A program made the position numbers and the translations under genes. A DNA stretch of 64,000 bases from Lucifuga dentata (taxonomy: Eukaryota; Chordata; Actinopteri; Ophidiiformes; Bythitidae). The DNA is taken from NCBI GenBank assembly GCA_014773175.1, contig VXCM01000221.1:62001-126000 (forward strand), read 5' to 3'. The notes beneath the pieces were generated by a model. That model was not told the origin of the DNA, did not search any database, and was given only the letters and a program-made list of their open reading frames with translations. Of the stretch, positions 52,097 to 63,400 are shown piece after piece (the first letter of the stretch is position 1; every line of letters begins with the position of its first letter).

Positions 52097-53292
52097 GTGA
52101 GATATTTGCAATAAGATGAAACATGAGCACGGCTCTCTCATTCCTGTTCAGAAAGGCTGCATTTTCACTTTCAATTTCCCTCTGTAAATTAAAGTTAAAT
52201 GCTCATAGTCTGTCCCCTGTTAACATTTTCTTCAGCTTTGTGTAACGGCTCACCTTATAAGTGTTTGAATGAACACCTGTTATGTAGCTGCACTACAGCT
52301 GCTGTTCATTTCAGCAGCGCTGAGCAGAAGTAGGAAAACAGGCTTCAAGAGTTGGTTGTTAAAGATTAATCCTGCGAACAGGTCTAACTGAGATCCAGTA
52401 GCTGCTTTGTTTTCTGTTTTAATATGAAGCAATCCTTTTATTATGCTGCAAAGCATTAGTTAATTTTTACCTATTTTGATCTAAGAAACTAGAGTACATT
52501 TCCATAGTTCGTAGAAGTTGCTTGATAAGAGCATGAGCTATATTGTCTATTACAGTATAATTTATCCATGCTGTTCATCTGTTTTGAATGTGTTTCAGAT
52601 GATATTTACGTATATGCCCTATCCAGTACCCTCACAAAAGTTTCATCCCCAGCAACTGTAGGACTTTACTCTTCATGTCAAGATCAAATCAACATGATCC
52701 TCAGACAAATAGAGGGTATGTACAGAGTCTGGATACACAGTTAGCTTTGCCAGTTGTTCAGTTGCCGCCAAGCATAAAATAACCATAAAATGATTTACAA
52801 GACACTCAGCATTCAGTTCATAATGCTCTAAATGTGTTGGCACTTTCTGATGGATGGCAGGACGATAAGCAGGGCTGGAGTGAGTGAAATTATCTTGACT
52901 TACTCTAGTAAACAAAAAAAAAAATGAATATTTCTTAAACCTTATGTGACATTAAAAATTACAAAATGAACTGTGCTCCAATTTAGAGCTGAATAACCCC
53001 TGCCCACTGATTGGTGTACAAAAAGAACAAAATTCAAAATAAATAATAAGAACAAACTGGTACAGGCTGTGTTTCTGCTCTACATGGCCTAAAGAACATG
53101 TAACATAACTCAAGCACTGTCTATGACAAGAAATGCTACATGTAACTCAACCAACAAACCAGCAAATGAACTTTGCCCTGCTCGTCTCAACATGCTCCTA
53201 TCAGACACCCAATAAATTTCCCTAATGGGGTGAGTGGCACATTCATGTCATATGGTGCCTAGTGGTAAAAGTGGCTTCCGTTATAGATGGTG

Positions 53293-53359
<67 letters not shown>

Positions 53360-56178
53360 CGTGCGTGCGTGTGCTCCTTTCAGTCTGTACAAGCCACTGT
53401 GGAGTCTGCATTATCTACAATAACCTATGATTCCTACTTTACAAACAAGTGACATTGAACAGACTGAATATTAGTTCAGGTGGAAAGTCAAGTTCTCAGT
53501 GTAAAAATACTACATAAGCAGAGTTTTTTCTTATCAGTGTTACCCTGACAGCCTTGGAGTATAAGGCTGTCGTGACTATTTTAATTTTTAAAACCAGAAA
53601 GGGAGTCTTACGTAAGTTGGATCAGGCATGTTTATGTCTCTACAGTAATTCAGATTCAACAAGTAACTGCAGCCTCGCAGCCGAATAAATGTTCATTTCT
53701 AAGCCTATTTTCTGCACTTCTCCACCAACTTTATCTTCTCAACAGACTTGATTTATATTCATTATGTTTAATCTTACAAAAAACCTACTAATTTGTCCTT
53801 AATTTAAATAAATGTGTCGTTTCAGTTTATACGCAGCAGGAGGCTTTGAGGATTGAGCAGGCGTACCATGGAAGGTCCAAGCCTCGCTCAGTCAAGCTCT
53901 CTCTCTCTGGCCTTATAACTCTCATTGGCCGACTCCTCTTCTACAAGCCTGTCTGGACTGAGAAGAACCAGCAGCACCACAACATCAGGTTCATCTATGT
54001 GCATTTCAGTGCCTGGCATTTTGCAGGCAGTGACCTGTTGTGGGCCGGAATGGCCATACGTCTGTTTAAGGCCATGGAGATGAAGTTTGGGAAGTTACCG
54101 TTGGTACTTTACCGTGTGGCTCAATATGATGAAGACGAGGAAGTCGTGAAGAAGGTTGGTTATTTGAATTTAATTGAGATCATTTATCAATGCAATAGTG
54201 CTCTTCTCAGTTACAAGAAATCAAGATTGCTATCTAACCTCCTTCATTTTTGCTGTTTTTTTTTTTTTATAAAAACATATCAGATAGAGATAGTGGAGGA
54301 TGGCCCTAATCAATGGAAATCCAAGATGTTTTGCTGCTGCCCTTTGTTGTTTCTCACCCTGCTCATTCCTGTGGTAGCAGTAACCATCCTGGTACTCCTG
54401 GCTGTATTTGACTTTCCCAAGCCTGAAGTCGAACAACGAAATATAACTAAAAGCCACGTGGATGTGCTGGAAGGCATAGCCATTGCTGCACTGGGAGTCC
54501 CTGCATTTAGTGCTGTGAGGTTTGTCTTTCTCATGGTTAAGAACTTCATCATCAACCAGGATCTGAACATCAGGAGAGGGATGGACAATGAACGGCTCAG
54601 CGCCAAGCTAGGCTTCATGAACGAAGTGAGGAAGGAAATGTGGTTTCTGTCCAGTTTCATCCACTTTATGGAGGTGTTTGAGAAAAGAAGGATACGTGTA
54701 GTGCTCAACATCACCAATCTGGACCGCTGCTCCCCTAAGAAAATTGTTGCTGTACTAGATGCTATCAATATTCTGCTTTCAGATGAGGAAAGTCCATTTA
54801 TTTCCATTTTGGCAGTAAACCCAGAAGTTCTTGTACACAAAGTGAACTTTGCAGACGGCTGCTTCAGCAAAGAGGACAGAGCTTATTCACTGCTGAACCG
54901 CATTGTTACTCTGGCCTTTACCGTACCACCACTGTGTGATGCATCAAAATGCAATTTATTTTGCAGCCTCACCTCCCATTCAAACATTTCTGAAGACATA
55001 AACAGGAAGGAAAGTAAACAGAGAACTAGAAGCAGCAAAAAGACCCCCAATGAATCTTCAATGGAGAATGCATGGACAAGAAAAAAATCAGATATTCCAC
55101 TGATAGATAAAACTCCAGCAGCATTCAGTGTGAAAGAGGAGGAAGTAGAGAATTTGGTGAAGAGCATCCTGACCAGCCAAGAAGGGAAGCTAAACAGCTA
55201 CATGTCAGATGATGCCATGTCTATGAGGAGAGTGATCAACTCCATTCGAGTGACTGTGATACTCATGAAGACCTCAGAAACAGAGCTTCCCCTTCCAAAT
55301 AACATTGCAGCCTGGGTAGTCTTAGCCAATCAGTGGCCCTGCCGTCTCAGCTGGATCATCCAGTGTGCTGAAGATGCTGAGCAGAGGGCAGAAATTGATG
55401 GTACACATGTGGCTGTGGATGACAATTCAAAGACCTTATGGGAAATCTTCAGCGAGAACCAAGCAGAGCTATACGTAATGAGTCCACAGATTGAGGACCT
55501 CCTTGAGCAGGATGGAGATCCTGAGATGTTTGAAATGTTTCTCAAAGTAGATTTCCTTTTCACAGTAAAGGACGTGAAGACATTTAAACAAGCAACGGTC
55601 AACCTCGATCACTCAATTAGGAAGCAGTTGGGTCAGATCAGAGGCACATCCAGACTGAACAATCTTGACTGGATGAGTAATGTAGCTCCTCTGCCAATCA
55701 GAACTATCATCAAAATGAATGTGGAGGATGTATGCCAAGAGGTAAGTAGCCTCTTTAAGTTACCTTTAGTTCACATATGTATTTATATACTTGGAATCTC
55801 AATAATTTTTCCAATAATCCAGTCATATCAGTGAGAAATAAGAACTAAATCATGTTACTTTCCTGTGTTTATATTTAATATTTTTCATAGTTGGAAAAGC
55901 TGAATTTTCCAAGCAAGTATACGGATATTGTGAAAAGCAATAACCTCAGTGGGTTAGCACTGGTCTTTGGTGATGCAGATGACCTCAAATCACTCCTTCA
56001 AATGACCTTTGGTGAGTGGACAACTTTCAGACTGCACTTCCTGGGTTTACCATCACATCACCGCTCACAAAAGAGGACTATGCAATGGACGTATCTTCAT
56101 CTTCAGAGCCAGCTGTCGAGATTCCCCCACTTTGTTCCCCAGTATCACTCATCCAATCTCAGCCTGGTTTTCAGTTGA
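52084..56178 (+). CDS. nkpd1-like: NKPD1-like KAP-family P-loop membrane protein, complete (5 coding exons)
   Basis: Inferred coding exons are 52084-52096, 52599-52715, 53826-54154, 54284-55741 and 55891-56178. All have GT-AG borders and matching phases, giving 734 residues, close to the usual length of this family. KAP proteins are P-loop NTPase relatives with transmembrane segments inserted in the NTPase fold; the exact role of NKPD1 is poorly known. Seen here: an N-terminal family block (residues 5-43, DDIYVYALSSTL, then SPATVGLYSSC); FSAWHFAGSD at 104-113; two hydrophobic segments, about 168-195 and 214-238; a Walker B-like strand RVVLNITNLDRC at 291-302 followed by the KAP-typical LDAINILLSDEESPFISILA; and a C-terminal block (640-734) with MTFGEWTTFRLHFLG. 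The P-loop lacks the GK[ST] signature, so ATP hydrolysis is doubtful. The start is the first ATG after an in-frame TGA, with A at -3. The family call is firm; orthology to human NKPD1 rather than another fish KAP paralogue is not settled. Confidence 0.85.
52599..52715 (+). CDS. nkpd1-like: nkpd1-like coding exon 2 (degenerate P-loop)
   Basis: The acceptor is tgtttcag at 52591-52598 and the donor gtatgt at 52716. It encodes residues 5-43, including YALSSTLTKVSSPATVGLYS, the N-terminal block I associate with fish NKPD1-like proteins. The site where KAP P-loops carry GxxGxGK[ST] reads GLYSSCQDQINM (26-37), with no Lys-Ser/Thr pair. The exon was identified by motif and by phase agreement with both neighbours; no other frame is compatible. 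Confidence 0.85.
53294..53373. repeat. (GT)n microsatellite in nkpd1-like intron 2
   Basis: 80 nt of GT ending in GCGT variants, inside the intron between coding exons 2 and 3. Confidence 0.95.
53826..54154 (+). CDS. nkpd1-like: nkpd1-like coding exon 3
   Basis: The acceptor is gtgtcgtttcag at 53814-53825 and the donor is AAG|gttggt. It encodes residues 44-153: YTQQEALRIEQ, a hydrophobic stretch SGLITLIGRLLFY, the KAP motif YVHFSAWHFAGSDLLWAG, and the acidic end YDEDEEVVKK. Without splicing at 54154 the frame stays open through the next 129 nt. Confidence 0.85.
54284..55741 (+). CDS. nkpd1-like: nkpd1-like coding exon 4 (membrane segments and Walker B)
   Basis: A single 1,458-nt exon between acceptor acatatcag and donor GAG|gtaagt encodes residues 154-639. 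In order it holds two hydrophobic segments, a cytosolic stretch, the Walker B-like NLDRC, the ILAVNPEVLVHKV strand and helix, a charged Ser/Lys-rich linker (about residues 370-415, likely disordered), and the conserved SDDAMSMRRVINSIRVT block. Read past the donor, the frame ends at 55834 after 31 unrelated residues, which supports the splice. Confidence 0.88.
55891..56178 (+). CDS. nkpd1-like: nkpd1-like terminal coding exon 5
   Basis: The acceptor is tttttcatag and the TGA stop is at 56176-56178. It encodes residues 640-734. The first 53 residues (LEKLNFPSKYTD, then DDLKSLLQMTFGEW, then FRLHFLG) form the C-terminal SAM-like helical block seen at the end of KAP proteins. The tail after it is rich in Ser, His and Gln and shows no recognised motif. 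Confidence 0.85.
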   Translation: MEKLNFPSKYTDIVKSNNLSGLALVFGDADDLKSLLQMTFGEWTTFRLHFLGLPSHHRSQKRTMQWTYLHLQSQLSRFPHFVPQYHSSNLSLVFS

Positions 56179-56698
56179 ATGTTTGACAGCAATCAACAAA
56201 CAGGTCTGACATACCTAAAATGTTGCTGCTTCAACCAATTCCACAGTCTGAAGAACAGTTATAGTAAATTGATATTGAGCAAATGTATTCTGCTACCTGA
56301 ACAAGTTACATAAATGAACTGGAAATGTCAAGCCTAATCTTTATACTGGCCGATTATGAACTTCTCCTGCTGCAGTCTGAGTAAGGTGAGCTGCAAAATA
56401 TTTCAATTATCGAAGATGTTGGAATGAAAGAACTGAAAAGGTTTTGTGCAGATGTGATGTACATCAGTCATCAGCTTAATTTGAACGGCTGGCAGAAGTT
56501 CCATGTTTGCAGCAAAGTGCCTCAATGCAGACCATCTGATATGTTGTCTCCAACTTTACAAAGGAAATTCCTTGCTCACTGAATATTAGTCTGCTTCATT
56601 TTTTGTTTTTTGTCACATTTTTTACCTAGAACATAAAGAGGGAAACAAACCCATTCAGTCATGCATGCGCACACATACACACTTAACACTTATCTGTG

Positions 56699-56711
56699 AT
56701 TAAAAAATAAA
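56699..56711 (+). terminator. candidate poly(A) signals for the nkpd1-like gene
   Basis: ATTAAA (56699-56704) and AATAAA (56706-56711) are the first canonical hexamers I see after the stop codon at 56178, implying a 3' UTR of about 0.5 kb. This is position and motif only. Confidence 0.4.
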
Positions 56712-57068
56712 TAGAGGACAGCCTGCTGCAGGTACAAGTGAGACATGGTTTCCTTACATGCCAACTTAGGTATCTCTTTCCACACACATTCATATATTCA
56801 TAGAATCACGTGTGAATGCTCTCAGGTCCTTCAAATTCAATTAGTTTCATAAGACTCAAACCCGAGGGTGACAGAGGGGGGNGGGGGGGGGGGGAGAGAA
56901 AGATGAAGAGAGAAAGTGAAACGCACTTAGCTGTATGACCCCTCTCTCTCTCTCTGTCATCTTTTGGGCAGTTGCTCAGTACACAAATGAGTGTTTACAC
57001 AAGAGCAAATGCTGCATTTTCGTTTGAGGATGCATCAATGTTCCGCTCATGTGTAATTCTGTGTATAG

Positions 57069-58374
57069 CAGTGGCGGGCGTGCATTTTACACCTAGGCCT
57101 TCAATGCGATCCTCCCGCCATTAAACCACCTTCTAATAAGCTCACCATGACACTATGCTGCTCTTATTCGACGTAACCAGCCCATATTCACAGTGACAGT
57201 AACCTTTATCGAGTGGAATAAAGTGATTTAACACGAGGCTCAACATCTATGTCAGTTACAATACACTAACTGCAGAGACATGAATAGGATGTAGCATTGT
57301 TACGCATGATGACAGGATGCTGCATCACATATAAACATGGAATAAACCAAATCAGTGTCATTACCAAACAAACAAGAACTCACAACCATCGCATTTACTC
57401 ATACGACCAGCGAGCAAGCAAAAATGCCATAAAACACCAATAACAACAAGCAGTATTCAACAGGCTTCTCCATAGATTCTAGCCATATAAAAATCCATCA
57501 AACTTACCAAAGCTGCTCGTTGTGTGAAGATAAAGTCCATCCTCCTTTCTGTCTTTATGAAGAGTTTAACGACACGGTTGTACATTATCAGTGCGTTTCG
57601 GTTCCAAAATGTGAAAAAAGGCGTTGTCAGTTAATCCATTTCTTCTCCTCCTTCAGCCATTGTGCGTTAAAAAACAACAGGACTAAGTAAAAATCGAAAC
57701 AAAAAATGTAAAGTACTATATCTAAAAATCTAAACGCCAAGAAAGAAAGTTTAAATAAACATTAATGCTCCGTTACATGCTAGCTAGGTTTACGTGAGTT
57801 AGCTAAACTAGCCGGCTCTCTTCTTCTCCTAATGAATTTCTGGCAGGCTGCAGCTGTGTAGCATTATGCTGTACTCCGATGACGTAGGCCAAGGCCAGCT
57901 AGAAGGCCCTGACGTATAAAACAATCCGCCCAACTTGGCAAACTCGAAATCTGATTGGTTAAAATATATGACAATCAACAGCGTCGTCCAATTTGCTTGA
58001 ATATCAGAGGGGATTCACTTGAGATTCTGAAGGCCTCAGGCTAGATTTTTTACCCGGAGACAGCACAGGTGGAAAATCTGATTGGATAAAAGCTCTAATT
58101 TCTATGAGCTGCGCTGGGAGCAGTGCAACTGAGGGAGAGAGTAGCGATGAAATGACGTTAATAACAAAACTGATTGGAATGAACTTTGTAAAATACATAT
58201 AGCATTAATAAAATATATATTAAATTATAAAAACATACCAGTAATTTGATGATTCTGACAATCTCTAGGCCAGCAGAGAAGGCCTTGCTGGCCCTGACAG
58301 CACACCACNTTGATGATTCTGACAATCTCTAGGCCAGCAGAGAAGGCCTTGCTGGCCCTGACAGCACACCACTG
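57069..58374. mobile_element. non-autonomous hAT element with perfect 8-bp target duplications
   Basis: The element starts CAGTGGCGGGCGTGC and ends GCACACCACTG. Both flanks carry GTGTATAG (57061-57068 and 58375-58382), an exact 8-bp duplication as expected for the hAT superfamily. It spans about 1.3 kb, of which 64 nt is an assembly duplication around the N at 58309. No transposase reading frame is seen. It lies between the 3' ends of nkpd1-like and lims1. Confidence 0.85.
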
Positions 58375-58382
58375 GTGTATAG

Positions 58383-60289
58383 AAACTGGCATCATCATGA
58401 TACTTCTGGCAAGTTTTCTGCACCGGTTAGGGAGAATTTATATCTTCATGATTTTTTAAAATATTATATTTTAAGTAAATATTCAGTATATATCCAGATA
58501 ATGAATTATACAGATAATTGTGTTGAGTAAAACCCAGACCTGGGGTTTACTTTATGTCAATCAAATCAAACAAAGTTTTAAATTTGAAGGCAGCCTAGGT
58601 TTTACAGTCAAGCTATCTACATAACTCAGTAAACATCCTTGGAATAGACCCCTGGTTATACCTCTTGAAGAAATGATCTATTCAGTTTTACACTTTCAAA
58701 TTTCTATTTTCACTCTGCCTTTGACATCCAATCACACAAATCATGGAAGACACAACATAGGTCATTATTCAAGTTCACGAAGGGTGTTTTATTATGCTTT
58801 ATTGTGGGAGTAAACGGGTAAGACATGAGGCTTGCTCGCATGCACAAAACTGCAAATTGGTTGTAGCACGCACTGAGCTCTGTTTGGTTCATGTGTGATT
58901 CTATAGCTTCAGCATGGAATTACTTTATGTAACACACAATTTGCCTAAGTCTCTACACCACAGGTCAAAACCCCCAAGCTTGAAATGCAGTGACTTAGTT
59001 AGCCAAAGCACAAGGTACCTGGCTCACCCATGCATCCATGACACATATTACCTGGTTCAAAGACATGAACTCTTAAACACGATAAAGGCCTTTATAGGTT
59101 TTTAGGATTTGGAGAGTAATTTAATGCAGAACTGTAGGACATCTGTTTGACCAGAGCCTGAACGGCATAAGATATTTTTGGAAATTAATAGATTGATAAT
59201 GTGTTTATTCATACTATATTGATTACTAAGTGTAAAACCAAATACATGCCCATATATATCAGTGTGTCCTGCAGTAAACTGTATTAATTTGCTTAAGGGA
59301 GACAAGTATAAATTCAGAAGTTACCATAATCCATGCCGCAGAAGTGTCTTGCACCACAATAAAATTGCTCATGCTAGAAAATATATTTGTGTAAAATAAT
59401 CTCTAGAAGGTTCTTTTCATCTGAATTATTTTGAACATTTCCCTCACAACGTTGTAAGCACTACTTTTGGTTTAAAAACTAGACGCTTACAGTACTTTCA
59501 ACATGCAGTTAACAGCGCACAATAGCCCCTAAATCCCCAAATTATCCCCCAGCATGCAGCTGTTTTGTGTTTCAGAGAAATACACGCGTTAGTTGTTCTT
59601 TTTTAAATTTTTATGTAAGAGGAGACATCATTATATAAAAATTAGACAGGACAATAATAGTGACTGCCAGTGCATTAACTCATACATTATTATACATTAT
59701 TATTAATCATACATTATTCATCTAAGAGCTGAAAAGACTGACAGAATGAAAAACTGCTTTTGGTAGATACTTTGCCAAATTCAGGACGGAAAATACATGT
59801 GATGCAATATGATGGTTACGAGTTAATTTCAGCCATAAATTGCATTTTTTTTAAACATACAGTTCATTTACTCAAGGCACAAGAGTCACTCAAAATACAA
59901 CAGACAATTTCCTATTGCATTATTCTCACATAGCGTTAGCATGCATCTGCTCACGGGGAAAGCCATAATACATGATCATCCAATACACCAACAGGGTATT
60001 AAATTCTTGGCTGGAAGGGAATAACATATTTAGACACATTAGGAATGTATTTATAACTGGCAACACAAAACAAACAATAGCGTCTTTATGAAATGACAAC
60101 AATAAGTAGCATTTTATTTTCAAAAAAAAAAAAAAAAAAACNAAAAAAAAAAAAAAAAAAACGAAACCCATATTAAAGTTACTCATAATGATGTTGGGTC
60201 CTTTAGGTGTAATGCAGCAGTTCTCATACAAAGCTTTTGCTGTCACGCAGACAGTAGGAATACCTCCAGGCTGTTTGGTCTGAAGACGT
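58383..60289. other. 3' flank of lims1, probably containing its 3' UTR
   Basis: AT-rich; no repeat family recognised. The part nearest 60290 should be lims1 3' UTR (minus strand). Confidence 0.45.
60113..60118 (-). terminator. candidate poly(A) signal for lims1
   Basis: TTTATT on the plus strand reads AATAAA on the minus strand, 172 nt after the exon 9b stop. A long A-run containing an N (60122-60161 on the plus strand) lies between it and the coding end. Motif only. Confidence 0.35.
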
Positions 60290-60404
60290 TTACTTGCGTC
60301 CAACAGATTCAGCCAGTTTCTTAAGCCTTTTCTTCAACTCCAGGGGGAACTTCTCGTAACATTTTTTACACACGGGCTTCATGTCAAACTCAACAAACTT
60401 GTTC
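60290..60404 (-). CDS. lims1: lims1 terminal exon 9b (distal, canonical PINCH-1 end)
   Basis: The acceptor is ccttctttgcag and the TAA stop is at 60292-60290. It encodes [20 protein letters not shown] and then [18 protein letters not shown], essentially the PINCH-1 C-terminus. The tail holds the LKKR motif that has been described as a WH2-type actin-binding element of PINCH. Confidence 0.95.
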
Positions 60405-63400
60405 CTGCAAAGAAGGACAGAAAGACCATGAAACGGCTCAATTTGTAAAATAATGACTTGTCTCTTGCACACTGTAAGGGACTACTGCTACACACAGCTC
60501 GAGCACATTGCTGCCTCGCGCTATCACTGCGGGCTTAAACTATTTCAAGTGCCATCAAAGCTTACTGTCCATACACAGCTGTCTCTTCACAATCCACCAT
60601 ACAATAGTTAGCATTAAGGCCATGCAGTTAGAAGATGCGACACCAAATGCTGGTCTGGAATCATGACAGGAACTGCTGACATTAAGCAGCAGCTTTAACT
60701 TTCATATAAACATCAATCAAGACAAAATTACTAATGCATACTTCTCAGGGACTTTGCATGAACACCATTAACGCAAAAATGAAGGGTGGAGGCATTCATG
60801 TATAAAATAAATGTGGAAAGTACGACATAATGCCAAATGAGCAAAAAGGAACAGCAACAGCACAGAAATAGGTGAAGGCAGAGATGGCACCAACCACCAG
60901 ATGGAGTGGCGAGGTGAAAAGAATAATAATTCTACAGACAGACAGAGGGTTTTTTCTTGCGGTCTTTGGCATCACGTTCGCGTCGGGCCAGGCGGCGTTT
61001 CAACTCTTCAGGCATGTGCTCATAGCAGTGCTTACACACTGGCCTCAGGTCAATTTCAATAAATTTATCTCTGAGATGCCAAAAGGTGCAGCGATTGAGG
61101 CATATAGGAAGAGAGGTTGGAGGGGAAAAAGGGAAAGAAACAGAGCCAAGAGGGAAGAAGGTGGAAGAGAAGAGTAAAAAATACAGAGGCAATTGTTAAG
61201 ACGAGATTAGTGAAGTAGGAGTATGACAGAAAACTGAGTGAACAATTACAATCAAATAAGACATGGATCAATTAATAAGACAGTACAGAATCAGCGAGTA
61301 AGAAGTTAAAAAGCAGCATTACTTACTTGAGAGTGAGTTTTGTGTTGCAGGTGGAGCACGAGAAACAACTGACACACCAGGCCTTGTTAAGAGCAGACAC
61401 CACTGAGGAGGAGGGGGCAGGAGAATAATAAATTAACGGGAGAGCTGACCTCACTTTTACGTACTAAGTCAATAAAAATATTCCACCGAATATGTGCTTT
61501 GTCAACTTACCGTCGCCTTCAATCACACGGTTGCAGTGATAGCACACGTCGCCGAAGAGCTTGATAAGTGAGAAGCAAACACATTAGATATTTATACAGC
61601 GCACAACGTGCAAGGCATCACACTATGAGGCCGTTAAAACTGACAAGTTGGTTAATTTGACCAAGCAATTAGAGTGTTGTGGCGTAGTACTCTCTGATTT
61701 GTTGAGACATTACGACTTTTCCAAACATTATGATACCTGTTGAGTCCACTAAACCCACAAATTCAGATATCTTAAAGTGGGTAGTTGACTCTTGACTTGA
61801 CTCTTTTCTTACCTGGTTATAATGAGTCTCACAGTACGCCAACCCCTTCCTCTCATAATGGCGATGACCAAGGAAAGGTTTCTCACATTTGGCGCACACA
61901 AAATGCTGTAAATAAGTGCAAAAGTTATCAACGCTACTTACTTTGTGCAGAATGGCGTGTAGAAGCATGTGGAGTGTGGGCTGATTTTAGAGATTGCTTG
62001 AACTTGCAGCGACAGAAACATTTATTGATAAAGAAAGTAAATTCTTGCTCGCAAACCTCCACATGCCACTGCTTGCCCATGGCATTGACAACACGTCCCT
62101 CAATCGGTCTCCTACAGGCACCGCAGATTGGCACACCCATCTTGTCGTGGCAGGGCAAACAGAAGAGCTCCCCCTTCAGTTCCCTGGCATCAGCTGTCAG
62201 TTCTTTCCTGTGGGTAGAGAAACAGTGAGCTCCATCCTGGAGGGGAGACAAGCTGGCTCTTGAACACAGTTCTTCCTTACAAACTGCCATTAAAATGGAA
62301 AGGAGCTCAGGCTTTGTAAGTGCAACTGAAAAGCTAATGCGGTGCCGTTCTCTGTCCTTAATATCGGGGTGTAGCGGTGAGACTTACCCACAATTGTTGC
62401 AGTTGAAGTGGTCTGGGTGGTAGGGGTCATTCTTGAAGATCAGTGGCTGCTCTTCAATGATGGCATGGCATTTCTGGCAGATGTACTTGCCCAGGCCACG
62501 GGCCTTCTCGCGGTTATGGCACGGCCGGCACAGATGCCTGAGATATATAAGGGAGAATGACATTTAAAGGTGTCAAGACCTGAACTGCAGGGGCAAATCT
62601 TATGCTCTAAATTCTCTTGTTTGTTAAATACAAATACTTTATGCAAAATTCAATGAGGTGTCAGCTATATGATCATCTGTGATCACATGTTTACCAGGCT
62701 GACATAATGTTATATTGAGAATATAACTGGAAGGGATACTGACCTGCCAGCATTTTTGACAAAACCCACATCAGCAAGCACAGCCTGGCAAATGTTACAG
62801 CAGAAGCAGTCAGGGTGCCAGCTATTGTTCATGGCCTTAATAACACGACCAATGATGAACTCCCCTGAGAGCAACCAAAGGTAGGAAATTAACTTTGAGG
62901 CAAAGCCGAGTAAGACTTCATCAGTATTTGTTACATGTGGATGTTTTCTCGTGCCTTACAGCAATACTTGATGAACACTCCATTACAGAGTCCTAATTGT
63001 TATTACAACACACTCTGTATTGCAAAAATGTTTTTAATTTAGCTTAAATGTTAGCAGGCATAATTTTTAATTTGATTCAGAGTATACCTGTCTTTCCAGA
63101 CACAGGCCAGTAATTAAGTTATTTGGTAATTAAGTTATGTTTACTCAGCACAAACATGCATCTAAGTCAATCTGATCACAAGCAGACAGCTCTTAGTACA
63201 AGTATGAACAGAGCTAATAAACATTTGAAAGCAGTCGGGATTGTATGTATCCACATATGGCGTGTAGTGTGAACACAGATTTGTCTGTGACAAGACTGGA
63301 TTATTGTTCAGTCAACTTCTTAGTGTGCCAACAGCATGGCAATCCTCTCTCTCTCTCACACACACAGCTATTTTGCCAGTGCCAACTGGCTAGACAAGGG

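Noticed and set aside
54310..54870. 186-codon minus-strand frame inside nkpd1-like exon 4
   Set aside because: Antisense shadow of the KAP coding exon.
53846..55834. one uninterrupted 662-codon protein
   Set aside because: It begins at a TTG, reads through a likely 129-nt intron and past the donor at 55742. Family motifs and phases support the five-exon model instead.
60935..60946. CaaX prenylation signal at the end of PINCH exon 9a (SVCL)
   Set aside because: The Cys is second from the end; position -4 is Ser, so it is not a CaaX box.
61785..62263. plus-strand frames over the lims1 exons
   Set aside because: Antisense shadows of LIM-domain exons; the minus strand reads PINCH in phase with splice sites.
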